Shown piece after piece: positions 1-15,300 of a stretch of DNA of 64,000 nt. Source of the stretch: Sarcocystis neurona (taxonomy: Eukaryota; Apicomplexa; Conoidasida; Eucoccidiorida; Sarcocystidae); the NCBI GenBank assembly GCA_000727475.1, contig KL647317.1:1384444-1448443 (forward strand), written 5' to 3'. The position numbers and the translations under genes were made by a program. Under the pieces are notes generated by a model that was not told where the DNA came from, did not search any database, and saw only the letters and a list, made by a program, of their open reading frames with translations. Within the stretch, counting starts at the first letter, position 1. Every line of letters starts with the position of its first letter.

Positions 1-89
1 GTGTATACGTTCGTGTTCCCATTCAGGCCGAGCACGCACGCATAGCGTTTGCAACGCGTGTGTGGCCATGCGGTGACGTGCAGCTGGAG

Positions 90-398
90 TCAGCCCTGCG
101 TGGGCTTTGAGCGCGCACTGTTGCTTAATTGCTCAACCTTGGATCTGAGAAACGCCGCCGCTGCCTCGACATCGAAGTGACGGTAGTCGTCGGTAGAAAG
201 CTTCACTGGCTGCTGGGCTGCCGTCTTTTCGTCTCGCTCGAGCGCCGCAAGAGCCTTCTCATCGTCGGCGGTCGAAGCCGTCGCCTGCTCGCGAAAAAAC
301 GGATAAAACTCTGCGTTCATCATCGTAAGGATGCTAAAGCCCATCGATCCCCAGACGCGGTGCCGCAGATTCACCTCCCCGAGCTTCATGCCTGTGCC
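90..398 (-). CDS. Gene A terminal exon, C-terminal half of RAP-like domain
   Basis: Acceptor GTGTTACAG|GGC, phase 0, 102 codons and a TGA at 90-92. It encodes GMKLGEVNLRHRVWGSMGFS, then ILTMMNAEFYPFFRE. This matches the spacing of the RAP C-terminal half (Leu...Arg-x-Leu...Gly-Trp/Phe-x-Val...Glu-Trp), with Phe in place of Trp. An acidic/Ala tail follows (FDVEAAAAFLRSKVEQLS). The gene could continue left of the window if the stop is spliced out, but no donor precedes it. Confidence 0.5.
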   Translation of the reverse strand, partial: GTGMKLGEVNLRHRVWGSMGFSILTMMNAEFYPFFREQATASTADDEKALAALERDEKTAAQQPVKLSTDDYRHFDVEAAAAFLRSKVEQLSNSARSKPTQG

Positions 399-3300
399 CT
401 GTAACACCAAAGGAAACACCAACAAGAATGGCGGCAGTTCGGTACGGCGCAGTCGTCGGCTGTGTAGTCATGCGTACATGCGTATGTACAAGCGCGCACA
501 TCCCACTATTCTATACAAGCACGCACGGACCCACACCTCTAAGTATACATATATATATATATATATAGATATGTCTTCACACGCGGTTGTACAGAAGGTG
601 TGCTGCCTACACAACGTACATACACAGGTGCAGGGAAGATGCTAGTGCGGCACGTTACCAAAGGGGTTGAAGGCCATCCTCGGTCCTGCCGTGTCTCTCG
701 TGGTACCAGCAGCAGCAGCAGGCAAGAAGATTCAACAATTATACATGCGCGCAGACGCGTAGACGCAAAGGAGCACTACACACCTACGCTTGTGCTCACG
801 CAGGTATACACACGTCTACATCGGTGCGTACACACACATGTTAATGTACGTTCGCCCACACAGATTTCGTTTAGGCAGGGACATATAGGAGATCGATATA
901 CACACACACACAGACGTAGTATAGACATAAGGCGTGCTTAGACACATACATGCACCCACATGGAAGTAGACACGTGTTCACACATATGCAGATAGACGTC
1001 TCTCTCTTTCTGTGCATATACACAGTACACACATGTATCCACATATATAGCGGACAGGCTAGCTTAGGACAGAGGAGTGTACAGGTGCAGATCTAGAGTG
1101 CTTCACATACCGCCAAAACAGGCGCACGTACGAAGCACATGTCTACACGATGCTGCTGCTGCCCTGCAGCAGAAGCGTCAGCAGTAGGGACTTGATTTAC
1201 TCAAAACACATGCGCACACACGAAAGTGCATACCAACAACCTACAGTTGGCACACGTCTACGTACGTAGAGTCATCCGTAGACACAGCAAACTGGCACAT
1301 ACGTACGCGTACGCATACAAAGGCACACACACATGCCTGTGGGAGAGGAGCCCAGGAGGTTGTAAGGTGTGTGGGCGCGCTCCAACGGGATAAACGGAGT
1401 AGGGCAGCTGTTCAAGACCTACTGTTATACCGGCGTCACTACATCTACTCCTACGACACCGGTTGCCTCTTGAAAGGTAGTTCTTTTCTACAGCGCCGCC
1501 CCTACTGGTTCTTTTGAAAAACGTGAACAATACAACACGCACTGCCCGCGACCTATCGAAGAGATGACTGCTGTTTCGGTACTTCTACTGCTACCACTAC
1601 TACTACTACCGGTACTACACTACTCCTCCTACTCCTACTAGAACTACTGTTACCACTATTGCCACTACTACTACTATGACGACTTCTCCTCCTCCTGCTC
1701 CTGCTACTACTATTACTACTACTACTATCAGTGCCACTACCGCTACTACTGCTGCCACCATTGCCATTACTACTACTGTTACGATTTCTGCGCCTACTGC
1801 TGCTTCCTCTACTACTACTAATCCTACCGCTTCTGCCACCAGCAATACTGCTACTATTACTACTAATTCCACGAAATACTTCCATTACGACTAGTGCTAC
1901 TAATGCTCCTACCACTACTGCTACAACTACTGTCAGCATCGCAACGACTGCGACTTCTACTACTGCCAGTTCTACTACTGTTCGACCAAGTACTGCTACT
2001 TCCCTTCTACTCGTTTAACCGCACGCAGTCGTTCTCTACATTCTACAGTGGAAAATACCTGTACACCTTCCCAAGCAACAGGGCGTTTACTACCACTGCT
2101 GCTAATTTCTTTGAACTGCACTGTATACTGTCAAAACTGCTTTCATGACCAGAGTGACTACAACGACCCAGCAAGGAAGAACTGCAGTAGAGACAATACG
2201 GTACTTCGGCCGTAAAAGGAATACCCAGGCGACGAGGAGGAGATACTTGCTACCCACACTAGCGCTAAAAACATGACATCTCATACTACTAGTACTGGTA
2301 TTACCACTACTACTACTACTACCACTACTCCTACTACTAAGACGTCGAATACTATGACTACTACTACTTCCAACATTTATGAATGACGTTCAACAGAGGC
2401 AGTGCTACTGGCACACCTTCTCCTAGTCCTGCTGCTGTTAGTCTCCTTCCACTACTGGCGTATGCAACAACAACGGACAGCCGCTTCAAAACGTACTATC
2501 CCCGCCACTACTATTCCCTAGTACAACCGCTATGACTATTAATACTATCAGTTGTACTACAACAACTGCCACCTCTCCTAATCCTACTACTACTACTACT
2601 ATCACTGATACCACAGCCATTCTCAGCTGTACTGCGTCATTTACTTTTAACACTCTTCTTACTGCCCTAGCTGCCAGAATTACTTCTACGAATGTCACTA
2701 GGAGTGTAATTCTACTACACTAGTAGCTATCCCTCTGACCGAAGGGCCGCGGTTGTGCTGCTGCAGTCAGCAGGACATTGATACTAGCGCAGCAGACGTT
2801 CTTCTTCGGTGCTAGCCACGGGCACATTACACGTGCCCACAGAAACTAGGTGCATCAGGAGGAAGCTTGCAAACAATAATAGCGCAGCAACAACTACTCC
2901 TGTCTTCGCCCTACAGCCATCACAACTAGTTGGTCTCGTAGTAGACGACTGAAATAGTGAGGGTAACCAGTTGTCCTTTTGATTATATTTACAGCGAGTG
3001 CTGGTGCAGCAGGGCTTGGCGCCATGCACGTTCAAGATAGTTGGCACATCACTACACACAAACTAAGGATACTACGACTACTACTACTACTATTCCTACT
3101 ACCACTGCGGTAGTCACTCAAACTTCAGTTATTAACACTATCGCTGCTACTACAAAGCCTGTTCACATTTTTACTACCGCTATTACTACTACTAATACTA
3201 CTACTACTACTACTCCTACTGCTACTCTTGCGTAGCAACAAACCCCTGCTTCAGCTGATAAGCGGAACGCAGTGACTACTGCTCTGTCCACTTGCTCCAC

Positions 3301-6300
3301 TGCAGACGCAGCTTAGTTCATGTTGCATGGTGTACCACATGTGCTCCCTGATATACACGTATACACATGGATGCATACAAGTATATACACATATATATAT
3401 ATAAATAATTTGTGTGGTTCTCATGCACTTGGTGGCGCCCGAAAGCGACGCCGAATCCTCCTGTGGCCGCATCCAGAGGAGAGACAGCAGTAGCAGCAGC
3501 AGCAATAGCTATTTCTGCTATGTCACAAACATTGCTTTAGACGCATTGAGCAGAGCATTCCACTAACGTGATGTATAGGGCTAGTCTCCAGCGGCTCGAA
3601 AACTATGTTGACATCGGTGAGGAGGTAGAGAATGGGGTAGAGCTCTGTAGCCACATTAAATCGTCGTTGAAAGCCAGCGACATCTATGATTGCATCGTAG
3701 GGAATTTTCTTGCTGCTTTTCTCCGCTGCTGCTGCTCCCCCTCCCCCGCGCAGCTGCCAGTGCTGCTGCCACGCTGGCAGACGTGCGCCGACAGCAGGCA
3801 CGTGCCTCCGCACATCGAAAAAGCCCAGCAACCGCGCGGCTGTGAAGGACTCGTACAGCTGGCTGCATTGCATCCACGAGAGCTGCTCTGCCTGCTCGCG
3901 AATCCTGAGCGCGTCAACAGCAGCGGGAGACAGAGCAGCAGCAGGAGACAGAGCAGCCGCACAAGACACGGGGGCAGTGACGACTGAGAAGCGCCACGGG
4001 GCACCAAAAAGACGCGAACACGTCTTTGCCGTCGTGTGTGATAACCTGCCTTGCATATACGGTAGCTGCGTATACACTGTCAGATTCTAGGCAGCAGCAG
4101 CAGCAGCACGCGATGCAGGAGGGTCGGCACAACAGCAGAAGCGATATTTGCTACACAGGCAACAGAAGTCGCAGTGTAGATGCAGTCGCTGCGAAGAAGG
4201 CAAGAGCAGCAGCGGAAGGAGCAGCCGCGACCGGTCAGACGCAGGAACAGCGGCAGGCGCAAATGCGGCAGCAAGGAAAGCAGCGCGAGCAAGAGCACAG
4301 GTAGAAGAAACTCTGACAAAATTGCGGTGGACTGTACACGTCCCGCGTCACGCACGAGTGATGAAACGAGATGCAGTGCGCCGCCGGCGAAAGCAGCAGC
4401 AGCAGCGAACGCGTCGGCAAAGCTAACAGTTTCGAAAAGCAGAGAACGCCGAGAGCCAGCTGCGTTGCTGGCGACAGTTTTACGCACGGCATGTTACTGC
4501 GCGTGCTCCGCGCGCCAAAACGCCCTCCACGGCAACGGAGGCAGCAACAATCGAAAGAGCAGGAGGAAAGGTACAAAATGCAGCAAGATTATATGCGGCA
4601 GGAGCTGCTGTCGAGGGAAGCAAACGTCGCGCGCAGCCGCACCAGCAGAAGCGGTATGAAAAGCGGCACACCGAGAGATGGCCTTGTAGGGAGTGGCGAT
4701 GCAAAACATCGAGGGAAAGACACGCCAGACCACACACAACGCCCCGCACGGAGGAGGAACGCGTGGAAATCTAAGAGTGGTGTGTCCGTAGAAGCAACAG
4801 GATATTCAACACAAATGGAGGTACACACACTCACAAACACAGACACAGACACAGACACACACATGCACGCACACAACATGTATACACGAATAATATGGGC
4901 GGCGTAGAGAGAGTCTGTAAATGTCTACGCACGTGTATATAACGACACACAGGCGTGGTGCGGATACCCGCAAACAAACGTATATACATTCCTACATACA
5001 TAGTCCCACAGCATGGACACACAAGCATATCTCTTAAATGACACACGTACGTAGAGATACACACAGAGCAGGCACACGTGGATACGCAGCACAGACACAC
5101 GTGCACACCTACTAATTGACACACCAATAGATACGTGGAGAGCCATACATCGACACGTACGGACATAGAAACATATATACATACATACCCACATACGTAC
5201 ATGCATACGTACGTACATACAATTGTACGTAACAGACGAAACACCTATCTGGTACACAGAAAGAGAGTTCGCGACAGAAGGCCAGCAGGAACGCAGAACT
5301 GTTAATCACAGCAGATTTGGCAAAACGCGGGGAGAGGCAGGGCAAAGAACAGGAGAGAATTGCGGAGGAAAGGAAAGGGCGCAGGCGTGCAATAGAACGG
5401 CGCGGCCGCACCAGACGCTGCGTCAATGCGGCTTTGCATGTATCGAGAGAGAAAAAAGACGAGTGTCTGACTTTCCGGGCTGCGGAACAAGAGGATGGCC
5501 ACGTCCCGACGAATGTGCAACAGCACCCTCACAATGCAACTGCATACATCGTGTACACGTTGCTGCACGCGGATACGCTCGTTTTAAGTCTAGGGCGTCT
5601 CCAGCGGCGATATAACGTTCCCTACATATTGAAGCACGTACCTAAAGACAAGCGCGCACACACACGCAGACTCCCTAGCCGTCGGAGCACGCACACGAGA
5701 AGGTTTGTAGGCTCAAGTTAGAAAAAGACGCAGTCGCTTCCGCAGACCTGTGTCATCCACTACCTTCACACGTTTACACAGCGTGCGTCGGAGAAGCCCG
5801 CATGCAAAGACAGACACAACACTCCTACTCCTGTAGTGGTTCATACAATACCTCCACACACACATACACGCGAACTTCATCGGGTAGAAAGGGCAGTACC
5901 TATATATACATATCTGCACATATACGTACATACGTATATATATATATATGCAGAGTTAGGTGGACAGAAATATGTTCGTATCACACTGGCATATACGTAA
6001 TTATAAATATATGTAGGGTAAAGGGGTACAGAAAGCAGGCGGTACAGGTAATGTCGCACGACGTGAAGCAGGAGTAAGAAGACGTACTGAAGAGCAGCGC
6101 TGTGCCAAGCAGCAGGCTCGCGAAAATCCGTCAAGGCAAAGATCCAGAGTAACATGGTCAGCAGCGAACGGCTGCTGAATTCATTTACTCTCTTTGAAAT
6201 CTCGAAGGCCTGCCAGCAGCGCAGCTCCTGCCTGCCGGCCACAGCAAGCGCCAGCGACACGTCGATCAGCTGCAGCGGCAGGAGCAGCAAATCGAGTGTG

Positions 6301-9300
6301 ACCAGCAACAGAGGAAAAAGTGTGTGGAGCAGGACCAAACGGAGTGCAGGAAGAGTCCCGACAGGGCGGCGTCAACAGCCGCATGGAGAGCAGCCATAGC
6401 AGGTGGAGAGGGTGGAGCAGCAGCAGCAGCAGTAACGGGAGCAGCGGCAGGACGAGCTTACGTGCTCCGGAGCGATGGTTCGGCAGAGAATCCGTCTATA
6501 GAGCGAGTCAGCAACGGCATTTAGAGTGGGTAGGGAGGCAGTTATGGTCATCGACAGCGCCAGAGAGGTCTGGGCGAAGAGATCTGCCGGCAGGCTGTCC
6601 AGCGAAGAAGCTAAGTACTGCGCACATGACGCATGCACACACACCCACACACACACGGACTGCAGAAGAATCTCACATGCGACACTATCAAGGTGCGAAC
6701 ACACCAGTACGTACGTTGCCACACATATATACACGCCAATATCTACAGGCCTGTATGCATATACACGCCAGTATCTACATGCATATATGCACGCACGCAC
6801 TAAGACTGCAGGTATGTCTCTGCATGCTCACATACAGGAGAAGCACATACGTAAGTCTGTATACCACGAGAAAAAACGAGCGCCCATGGATTTACGGAGA
6901 GCAACGCAGCTGAGCGAAGCCTGTGGCAAGCCTCGAGGGCGAAGCGAGCAGCTCGCATACGCAGTAATCGCTTCTGCTTGCGTCGAGCAGGCGTTTTCGA
7001 CTAACGCATGCAGAAGGGCAGATACAAGGGCAAAAGAGTCATCAGAAAGTCACAACGAAGGCGTGCGCAGAGGCTCTCAGGAAGTCTCCAGAAGAGCGAA
7101 CACCCGGGGCACCGCCGAGACTAAAGCACCACCGCATCGCTATATCGCAGGGATGACGCCGATGACCATTCAAGCAGAACGGCACCGGTAAATCAAAGAA
7201 CCCACTTGACGACTATACTAAGAAGAAAGCCAGAGACAGAAAGAAAGGGCGACGAGAGTGCGCCGCGATTGTTCACGCGTGCATGTGGACGCCGCGGTGG
7301 CTACACCGGTGCATGACACACGCGCCGGCAATCGCGGTGATGGACGCTGCATGCGGTCGGTCTGCAGTGAATTACGGGGAGCCCAGCTAGCTGAGCACGC
7401 CGCGCGCCCGGCAAGTCGCCCAACGGGTGAGCGACGTGGCCACGACGAGAATGCAGTCTAGACGCGTCCCTCGCCTGCTGCTGTACGCCGGGGGGAAGGG
7501 AGACTGACTAGGCAGACGGAGAGTTCGAAGTGCACTCGCTATTCTTCCAGATAAGCAGACGCAGCTGGCCGCGAGCCTGTTCTTCTCTGCCACGTGCCCG
7601 CCGCGAGACGGATATTCACGCTACACGCAGGAACGTGCAACACTGCAGCGAGTTGCTGCAGACGACGAGAACGCGGCGCACTTGAAGAAGCATTCCTGCA
7701 GTACCCTGCGTCCTTCAATCCATCTCTACCTACGTGCCTAAAGGACGCACAGAAATTACTTCGTGTACAGAAGCATACGTGTACAGTCGTCCTGCGTACT
7801 TGTGCACCCAAACGTATATACACGGACAAGCACAACTAAACACAAGTATGTATTTGTCTACGTACGTTCGCGACGTGTATATGTATACATGTTTACGTGT
7901 TTATGTACGTACAAATGTATATACGCACACAAAGCTATGCGTTTGTATGCGGGTCTACACATTGCGTACGCGTATATGTTTTCGTGCCTCCACATCTGCG
8001 GAGTAGGGCATGGAGACGCGGACAAACATATTGACGTTGACCAAGTGCATGTGCGCGGTGGTCAAGCGTATATAAGAACCGCGCCAGGTATAGCAGTGCC
8101 CAACACGTCGCACATGACATGGCCCTCTTGCTGTCCGCACGCACGCTGAAAATACGAACACCGTAGCAGAGGGGAGGGCGACGGGCTACAGACGGTTGCC
8201 TGTACCGCAATATTATTGTCCTGTCCGAACGTATAATTATCACTCGCGAAACAAGCACACACATATATATGCACGTGTACACACATAAATATGTATGTAT
8301 GTATATATATATATACACGTATACTTGCAGATGAAAATAAGCACATACACGTGTATGTACATATATATATATACACACATATATACATACATACATACAA
8401 ACATACATGCATACACACATACATGCATACACACATACATGCATACACACATACATGCATACATAATATGCATACATACAAACATAACATACATGCATAC
8501 ATACATATACATACATACATGCACATACATACATACATGTATACACTAATGCGAAAACGAAAATACAACTATGTACTGTGCGCACAGATATTTATACTTT
8601 GAAGTGTACCGCTTCAAGGGTGCGCAGCAGCGCACCGGCAGGCACGGAGGCCTGGCTGTAGAGGAGAAGTAGCCCCGCTTGCTGCTTGCCGCTCAGGTGC
8701 TCCGCCTTCTGCTGCAGTGGAACAGCGAGCGCCAGCAGCTGGTCGGCCGTCAGTTGCCCTGCATATATTTCACCACACAGGAGCGCCGGTATTCGCACGC
8801 AGTGTGACCGCTGCAGCAGCACCGCCACTCTCCGACATACGTATATATATGTATATATATACATGTACACATATAGAAGGTGCACGCCAAGTTTATACGC
8901 AGCCGCGTACGTGTATACAGATGAATCTACTGCAATGTCTGCAAACAAATATTTTCGTCCACACATTTCAATGGATCGTACTGCAGAGGTGCGTGCCCAC
9001 ATATATCCAAGTATACGTATATACTTGGCGCGCGCCTCTAACTATTCTGCAGCGGTCGTCAAAGGTGTGTAGATAGACGTATATATGTACACGACTACAT
9101 AAGAATCGCACGTTTGAACTTGCTGAGAGACAGAGACATGTACTAGCAGACGAGCGAGGGCGACTGCACCTCTCTGCGTAAAGACACCCAGTCGTCATGC
9201 TAATCCACCTGCGTACGATACGAAAGCGGCAGCAGCAGCACGTGTACGGAAAAGAGAAAAAACTTCTGCGTCGTCGGAACCTCTGGGGAAGAAGAAGATG

Positions 9301-12300
9301 AATAAGCAGCGGCAGGAGGGACCTGAGCAGAGGCAGCAGCAGTAACAGCAAGACGACGTCCAGGACGGGAATGCACATTCGCGCACAGAGCCGTCTGCTA
9401 ACGGTCGAAGAAGTCCCCCACCCACAGCAGCCGCCGTGTGCAGCAGCACTTTCTGCTGCAAACGTTTGCCGCTGCAGTGGCTCAGCGGGAGGTCGGTGAC
9501 ACGCTCCATCGCTGCTGGATATTATCACTCCCTGTCAATGTAAGAGTAAGTCTGTCCCACACCAGTTGAATTAGGAGAGTACACATGCGTGCCTCCTTTA
9601 CAACGCCCCGCATGCTTCATCACTTCCAGATATAAACAGAGATGAGAATCTGAAGACACACGCCCATACAGCGACGTACCCTGTGCAATATATACGTGTA
9701 AAAACAAGCACACCTGCACACAGCAATATACAAGTGACACGCATGTATCTACACAGATTGATGTGCTTATATATGTGTACACACTCATATGCCGTTAGGG
9801 AAGAGCGGAAGAGGCGCAGTCAGTATGCACATAGATGTGTATTGACGCGTACATATAGGTCCAGCAGGATTGATGTGGCTCACACGCAGACACGCGCGCG
9901 ATAATTAAAGGTGCAGCGTTTGCAGTCTTGTGTGTCCCGCGTCCTCTACACTCGTGAGAGATGCCCATCCTCAAGATACAGAAGATATATACATATATAC
10001 ATATACGTAGGTGAACACATACATGGTACGAGCCTGTTTATAAGATGTATGTGTATACACGTACCTACGCATACACATATATATATATACATATATGTAA
10101 ATATAAGTGTAGATGTTGACCTATGAATATGCCTAGATACAGCAAACGCGTAGACGTCACTTCAGCCGTAGTTCTGGTGGTATGCGCCTTTATATATACG
10201 TGTATGTACGCGTAGACGTACGTGTGCGTGTGCCCACCCGTAGACAAGGAGAGAATATTCACACACGAATAGATACGTACAGCCCGCGAGAGACGTACAC
10301 GCGAATAGAAATACACTAGTAAATATTGGCGCCGGGATTTTTCTTGCTGTACGTCTACCTGGGCAAAGGTGTATGTGTGTACACTTGAGGACGCGGACAT
10401 CTACATACGCACACCGCACTGCACATACGTACGTGTAGACGCATGTGCCTGTACGCACGTTCATATCCACATGTATATATACATAGAGAGACAGAGGCAG
10501 GAACTACGGTTGCAGCTGGTGCGTAGTCGCATGGACCAGCGCACGCGCGTGGCAGCACAAAGAGAGGATGAGGCGGAAAAAAGAGGCGTAATAAGGGGAG
10601 TCTGCTAATACAGCTGGAGAGGCGCACACGTCGGTGCTGCCGTTGCTGTTACCTGCTAGAGCCAAGGTTGCTTCGGCTAATGCATGCGGATGCAATGCGT
10701 CGCGCCGCTGCAGCAGCTGCTCCACGCACGCAGTCGCGAGCGCTCGAGGCAAATCGCTGCTCCCCACTGCGGCTGCCACGTCCACCAGCACTGCAGGGCA
10801 GCAGCAACCGCGACAGCAGCAGAAGGAGCAGAGCAGCAGGAGCGGTGGTGTGGCGGCGGAGAAGACACACCAGCAGATACGTTACCGCCGCAGCAACGGA
10901 GGACGGGCAGCAAGAGCGCAACAAGAGCGGAGACGCAGCAGCCGCAACGCAGCACCAACAGGGGCCGAGAAGCGAGAACAGCAGCAATAAAGCACTGCAG
11001 GCGTCAGATAGTATGGATGGGCAAAAAGAAGTCAGAAACAAACAGGTAACTCAGCACTTCTATATGTGTACACGGGCATGCACACTGCAGACACTCACTT
11101 ATTTGGTGTTTCTTCGTGTCCCTGCCTGCGTGCGGTCGCATCGCTCGCCCTCCTGCTCTTGCGAATAGGTATACCTGCGCTTGCTTGATGTATACGGATG
11201 CAGGTAAACGTGGGCTTCTACACCCATACAGGTATGCGTATATATATATATATATATGTATACGTATAAGTATATACATACGTACACACACACATACACT
11301 CACACGTATTTACCTATCTATCTATCTCTCTATCCTTCTATCTATCCATATATCTATACATATATGCATATAAGTACAGACATGCGTAGACACACACACA
11401 CACACACATACACACATACATACATACATACATACATACATGTACACATAGATACACACACACACGTTTGTACAGGCACGCAAACAAGCAGATATATATG
11501 CAGAGAGATGTACACTCATAAGTGCCACACGTCCTTGCATACATTTGTTCATGCGCTTGCATATATACGGATCTAGACACGCGCGGGCGGACGCGTGTGA
11601 GGGTGCAGCAAAATGTGTGTGAAAAAGGGAAGCGTACCGGCATCGGGGAGAGGCTCCGCATTTGAAATCTGTAATCTTTCGAGCAGGAGTGTGAGCAGCC
11701 TCGGTGCTCCTGCAGTATCGACGCAGCAGCAAACGGAGCAGTCGCGGCAGCAACTCCAGCAGAAGCAGTCACCACCGAACAACACACGGCAATGACTGCA
11801 ACAACAACAGCACCAGCAATGACGGCCGCAGCAGCGTCAGCAGCAACCGTCGCACCCACACGAATCGCGCTGCGCTCAGCGCTTGCCCTGTCAGGAGCAC
11901 CAGCAGTCGATGCAGCAACCGCACTACGGATGACCAGAAGCAACACTACAAGCAGCACCTCAGTCGCAGCAAGACCGAAGGCAGCAACAACACATAAAGC
12001 AGCAGCGCCACCAGACAGGAGGAAGAGGCAGTGACGAGCAGTCTGCCGGCTACAACGTCACACGAAGCACAGACAAAACAAAACAAGGCGACGAGACGAC
12101 TGCCTGATTGCAGCCGACACAACACACCCTCGAGCAGCTCTTCTTCTACGCAAGTCATTGCAGGGGCAAGGCAACAACTCGTGGAGACGTCGAGCTCTAC
12201 GGCGTACGTCGTCGCCTGCACGCATGTACAGATATAAATTTACATCCTATGCACCTTCGAAACGTCAGGCCCGCAGGACGTGGACGCACGCAGACGTCCA

Positions 12301-15300
12301 ATGTCAGCGGTATCTCCTCTGCGGCGAACTGCGACCGTACGCATGCAAGGCATCTTCTGTGCGTCAACGGACGGTCGTTCATCGCGACTACCGTACGCCT
12401 CTGTGCTATCATATCAGCAGATGCCGCGGATGCATATATACATATATATACGTATGCACGTGCACATGCATACACTCCTAGATAGACATACAGATATCAT
12501 GTATGCATATATGTATGTATGTATGTTATATATGTATGTTATGTATGTATACATGTATGTATGTATGTATGTACGCTCCACCTCTGCGCTATCATATTAG
12601 CAGAAACCATGAATGCATATATATATACATATATATATATCAGGTGTATACAAGTGTATATGCATATATTGTGTCACATGCGCGCCTACATGTATGTATC
12701 TTTGTATGCATGTGTATATGCACTTATATATGCATATATGCATGTGTGTATGTGTATTGTTTACACACATGTATTTCTGCTTGCATTTGTGTATGTACTC
12801 ATGTATGTATGCATGTGTGTGTGCACGTGCTTGTATACTTGCATGTGTGGATGCATGCATGTACGTGTGTAGGTGCGGACGTCTGTATGTTTTCTTATGC
12901 GTGCACGTATGCATGTACGTACATGTGTATGCATGCGCGCGTATATACCTGTGGGCAGACGCTTACGTGTACATTTGTGTATCTGCAGCCGTACGTGTTC
13001 AGCCGTGTACGGCGCCGCACGAAGGGACACACCGGTCAACAAAATGGCCACGTGCAGATGCATATACATATAAGGGCGCAAGGCATAGCTGACACCCGTG
13101 CGTATTATGTCCATCTGTCTATCTGTTTATTCAATATATATATATATATATGTACACGCATATAACAGCGTGAAACCAAAGGGTCACAGCTAGATGATCA
13201 CGCATACATACGAGTGTATACACAAAGTTTACACCTCTGTATCTGCCCATCCGTCTATCTCTCTTCCTCGCTTTCTCTCTCTATATATAAATATACGCAT
13301 ATTACGGCGCGACACCGAGGTATGACAGGTAGACACCCGAATATAAATACCCTTACATATATATGTATATATATCACAGTCGTACACCTATCTACCTATA
13401 CATACATATATATACATATATAGATTGATAGACATATGTGTGTAAATAAACAGATGAATAGATATGTAGATATGCATTGCCTGAGACAGCGAAACGTATA
13501 TATACTTGTATATACTGGTAACTGGATGGAGCCCTACTCCACGGTGCAAGAGAGCGCTTTCTTGATTAAAACCTTCTGAGAGCTTGAACGCAAACGTCGT
13601 TGTACGCAGGCATACGTCAAGAAAATATCAACCTGTGTATACATATGAGAATACCTAGTTGTACGTATATACACAGGTCCTCGCACACAGCTACAGACGA
13701 GGACACACCCCTGTGTGCGCGCTTATCTGTGGATCTACACTCCTGCATGAACTCGTCTGCGCGTAGGCGACTCCACGTACACTTTGAATAACAGAGATCG
13801 TTACACAAAGCTACGTGAAACGCGCATGCAGCACACAGGGCTGAACACGATACACATGTCTGTGTGTGCGCAGACGCACCCAGATACACAGAAATACGTA
13901 CACATATATATATATGTTTCTTCCTTTCTCTGTATCCCTCTGTCTCTCTCTCTCTCTCTATATATATATATACGTATGTATATCAATGAAGAAACCTACA
14001 CTGGCGTATGAGCGGGGGACGCAGGACTTACGGGCGCTGTTGCAGTACAGATGCAAGTAGCGAACGAGTGTCTCCGCGTCCGCAGCTGCAGCACGACCAG
14101 CGGCAAGACGCACGCATGAAAATCAAATATACACCCACGTGACTATCCACCAGCAGACGTTTACGTTTCTTCTCGTGTCCACCCATACCTGTACACTTAT
14201 CTTTACTGGGTCATGCTGGGCTTGATGCAGTATCGATAAAGACACGCACGTACAGCAGCACACATCTACGTACATGTGTATATATATAGCCACGCACAGG
14301 AATACACATCTGCGTCGACGTACACAAATACATATATATATATATATATACATACATACATACATACGTATACCCGTACATATACATATATATATATATA
14401 TACACAGAGAAAGACAGAGAATGGACAAATGCCCGCACGTCTACACACATAAATGTGGATAACAAACACATCAATGTATACGCAGGTCAGCAGCACACTA
14501 AAAAGTGCGTACTTCTCTCACTGCCTCTATCCGTCGACCCATATCTCTCTTCTTCTGCATATACAAACATGAATATATTCCAGGGCAGCAACAACGTGTC
14601 ACACTGCTGCATACAGGGCGGCGTCCGTAGGAACACGCCAGCCTCGCACGCATGTGTACAATTCTGTCTATGTCTCTGTCTCTGTCTCTCCCCGTCCACA
14701 CCCAAAATATATCGACGCCGATAGACCGTTCCGCAGATAGACAGATGCACGCACACGACAAAGCAGGTCAAGTAAGTATACAGTGAAAGTGCCTGTCTTT
14801 CTATATATATATCTATATACGTATATGAAATCGTGTGTACGTCGGCGTTTGAGGAGTTGCAGAGATGCAGCTGCAGACCGCGCGGCGTGGTCTGGACCTC
14901 TACAGCTCCTTCTTTGAAGCGTGGTCTTGTGCACGCGTGAAAGCGTGCGCTCCTGCGGCTCAAACGTTCGCACATATATGCGCGACGGGTGTGTGCACAC
15001 ACGCATATACACAAGTAAATCAACGTGGTCTTCCAGGTCTGTTGCCGGCCTCTCTCACGCCTTGCTGGTGGGAGACGTGCGATTCTACGAAATTAGGTCT
15101 TTCAAAGAATATACTTATACGCACGTCAAACACATGTGGATTTACGGGCGACAATATACAGACGCGAACAGACGAACACACATATAATCTATCTATCTAT
15201 GCACATGTACATATATACACATAAAACACATATGTACATATACAAGCAGTTATAATATACGTGAAGAGTTCGACGGCTGTTGCTTTGGTGACCAGCCCGA

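Noticed and set aside
4180..4907. Gln/Arg-rich plus ORFs over CAG tract
   Set aside because: They fit the pattern of sense-CTG introns before minus-strand acceptors. No plus splice chain was found.
8240..8602. Tyr/Ile/Thr/His- or Met/Tyr/Val/Cys-rich ORFs over CATA repeats (also 33.5-33.9, 49.9-50.6, 53.7-54.0 kb)
   Set aside because: Direct translations of tetranucleotide repeats, with no evidence of selection as protein.
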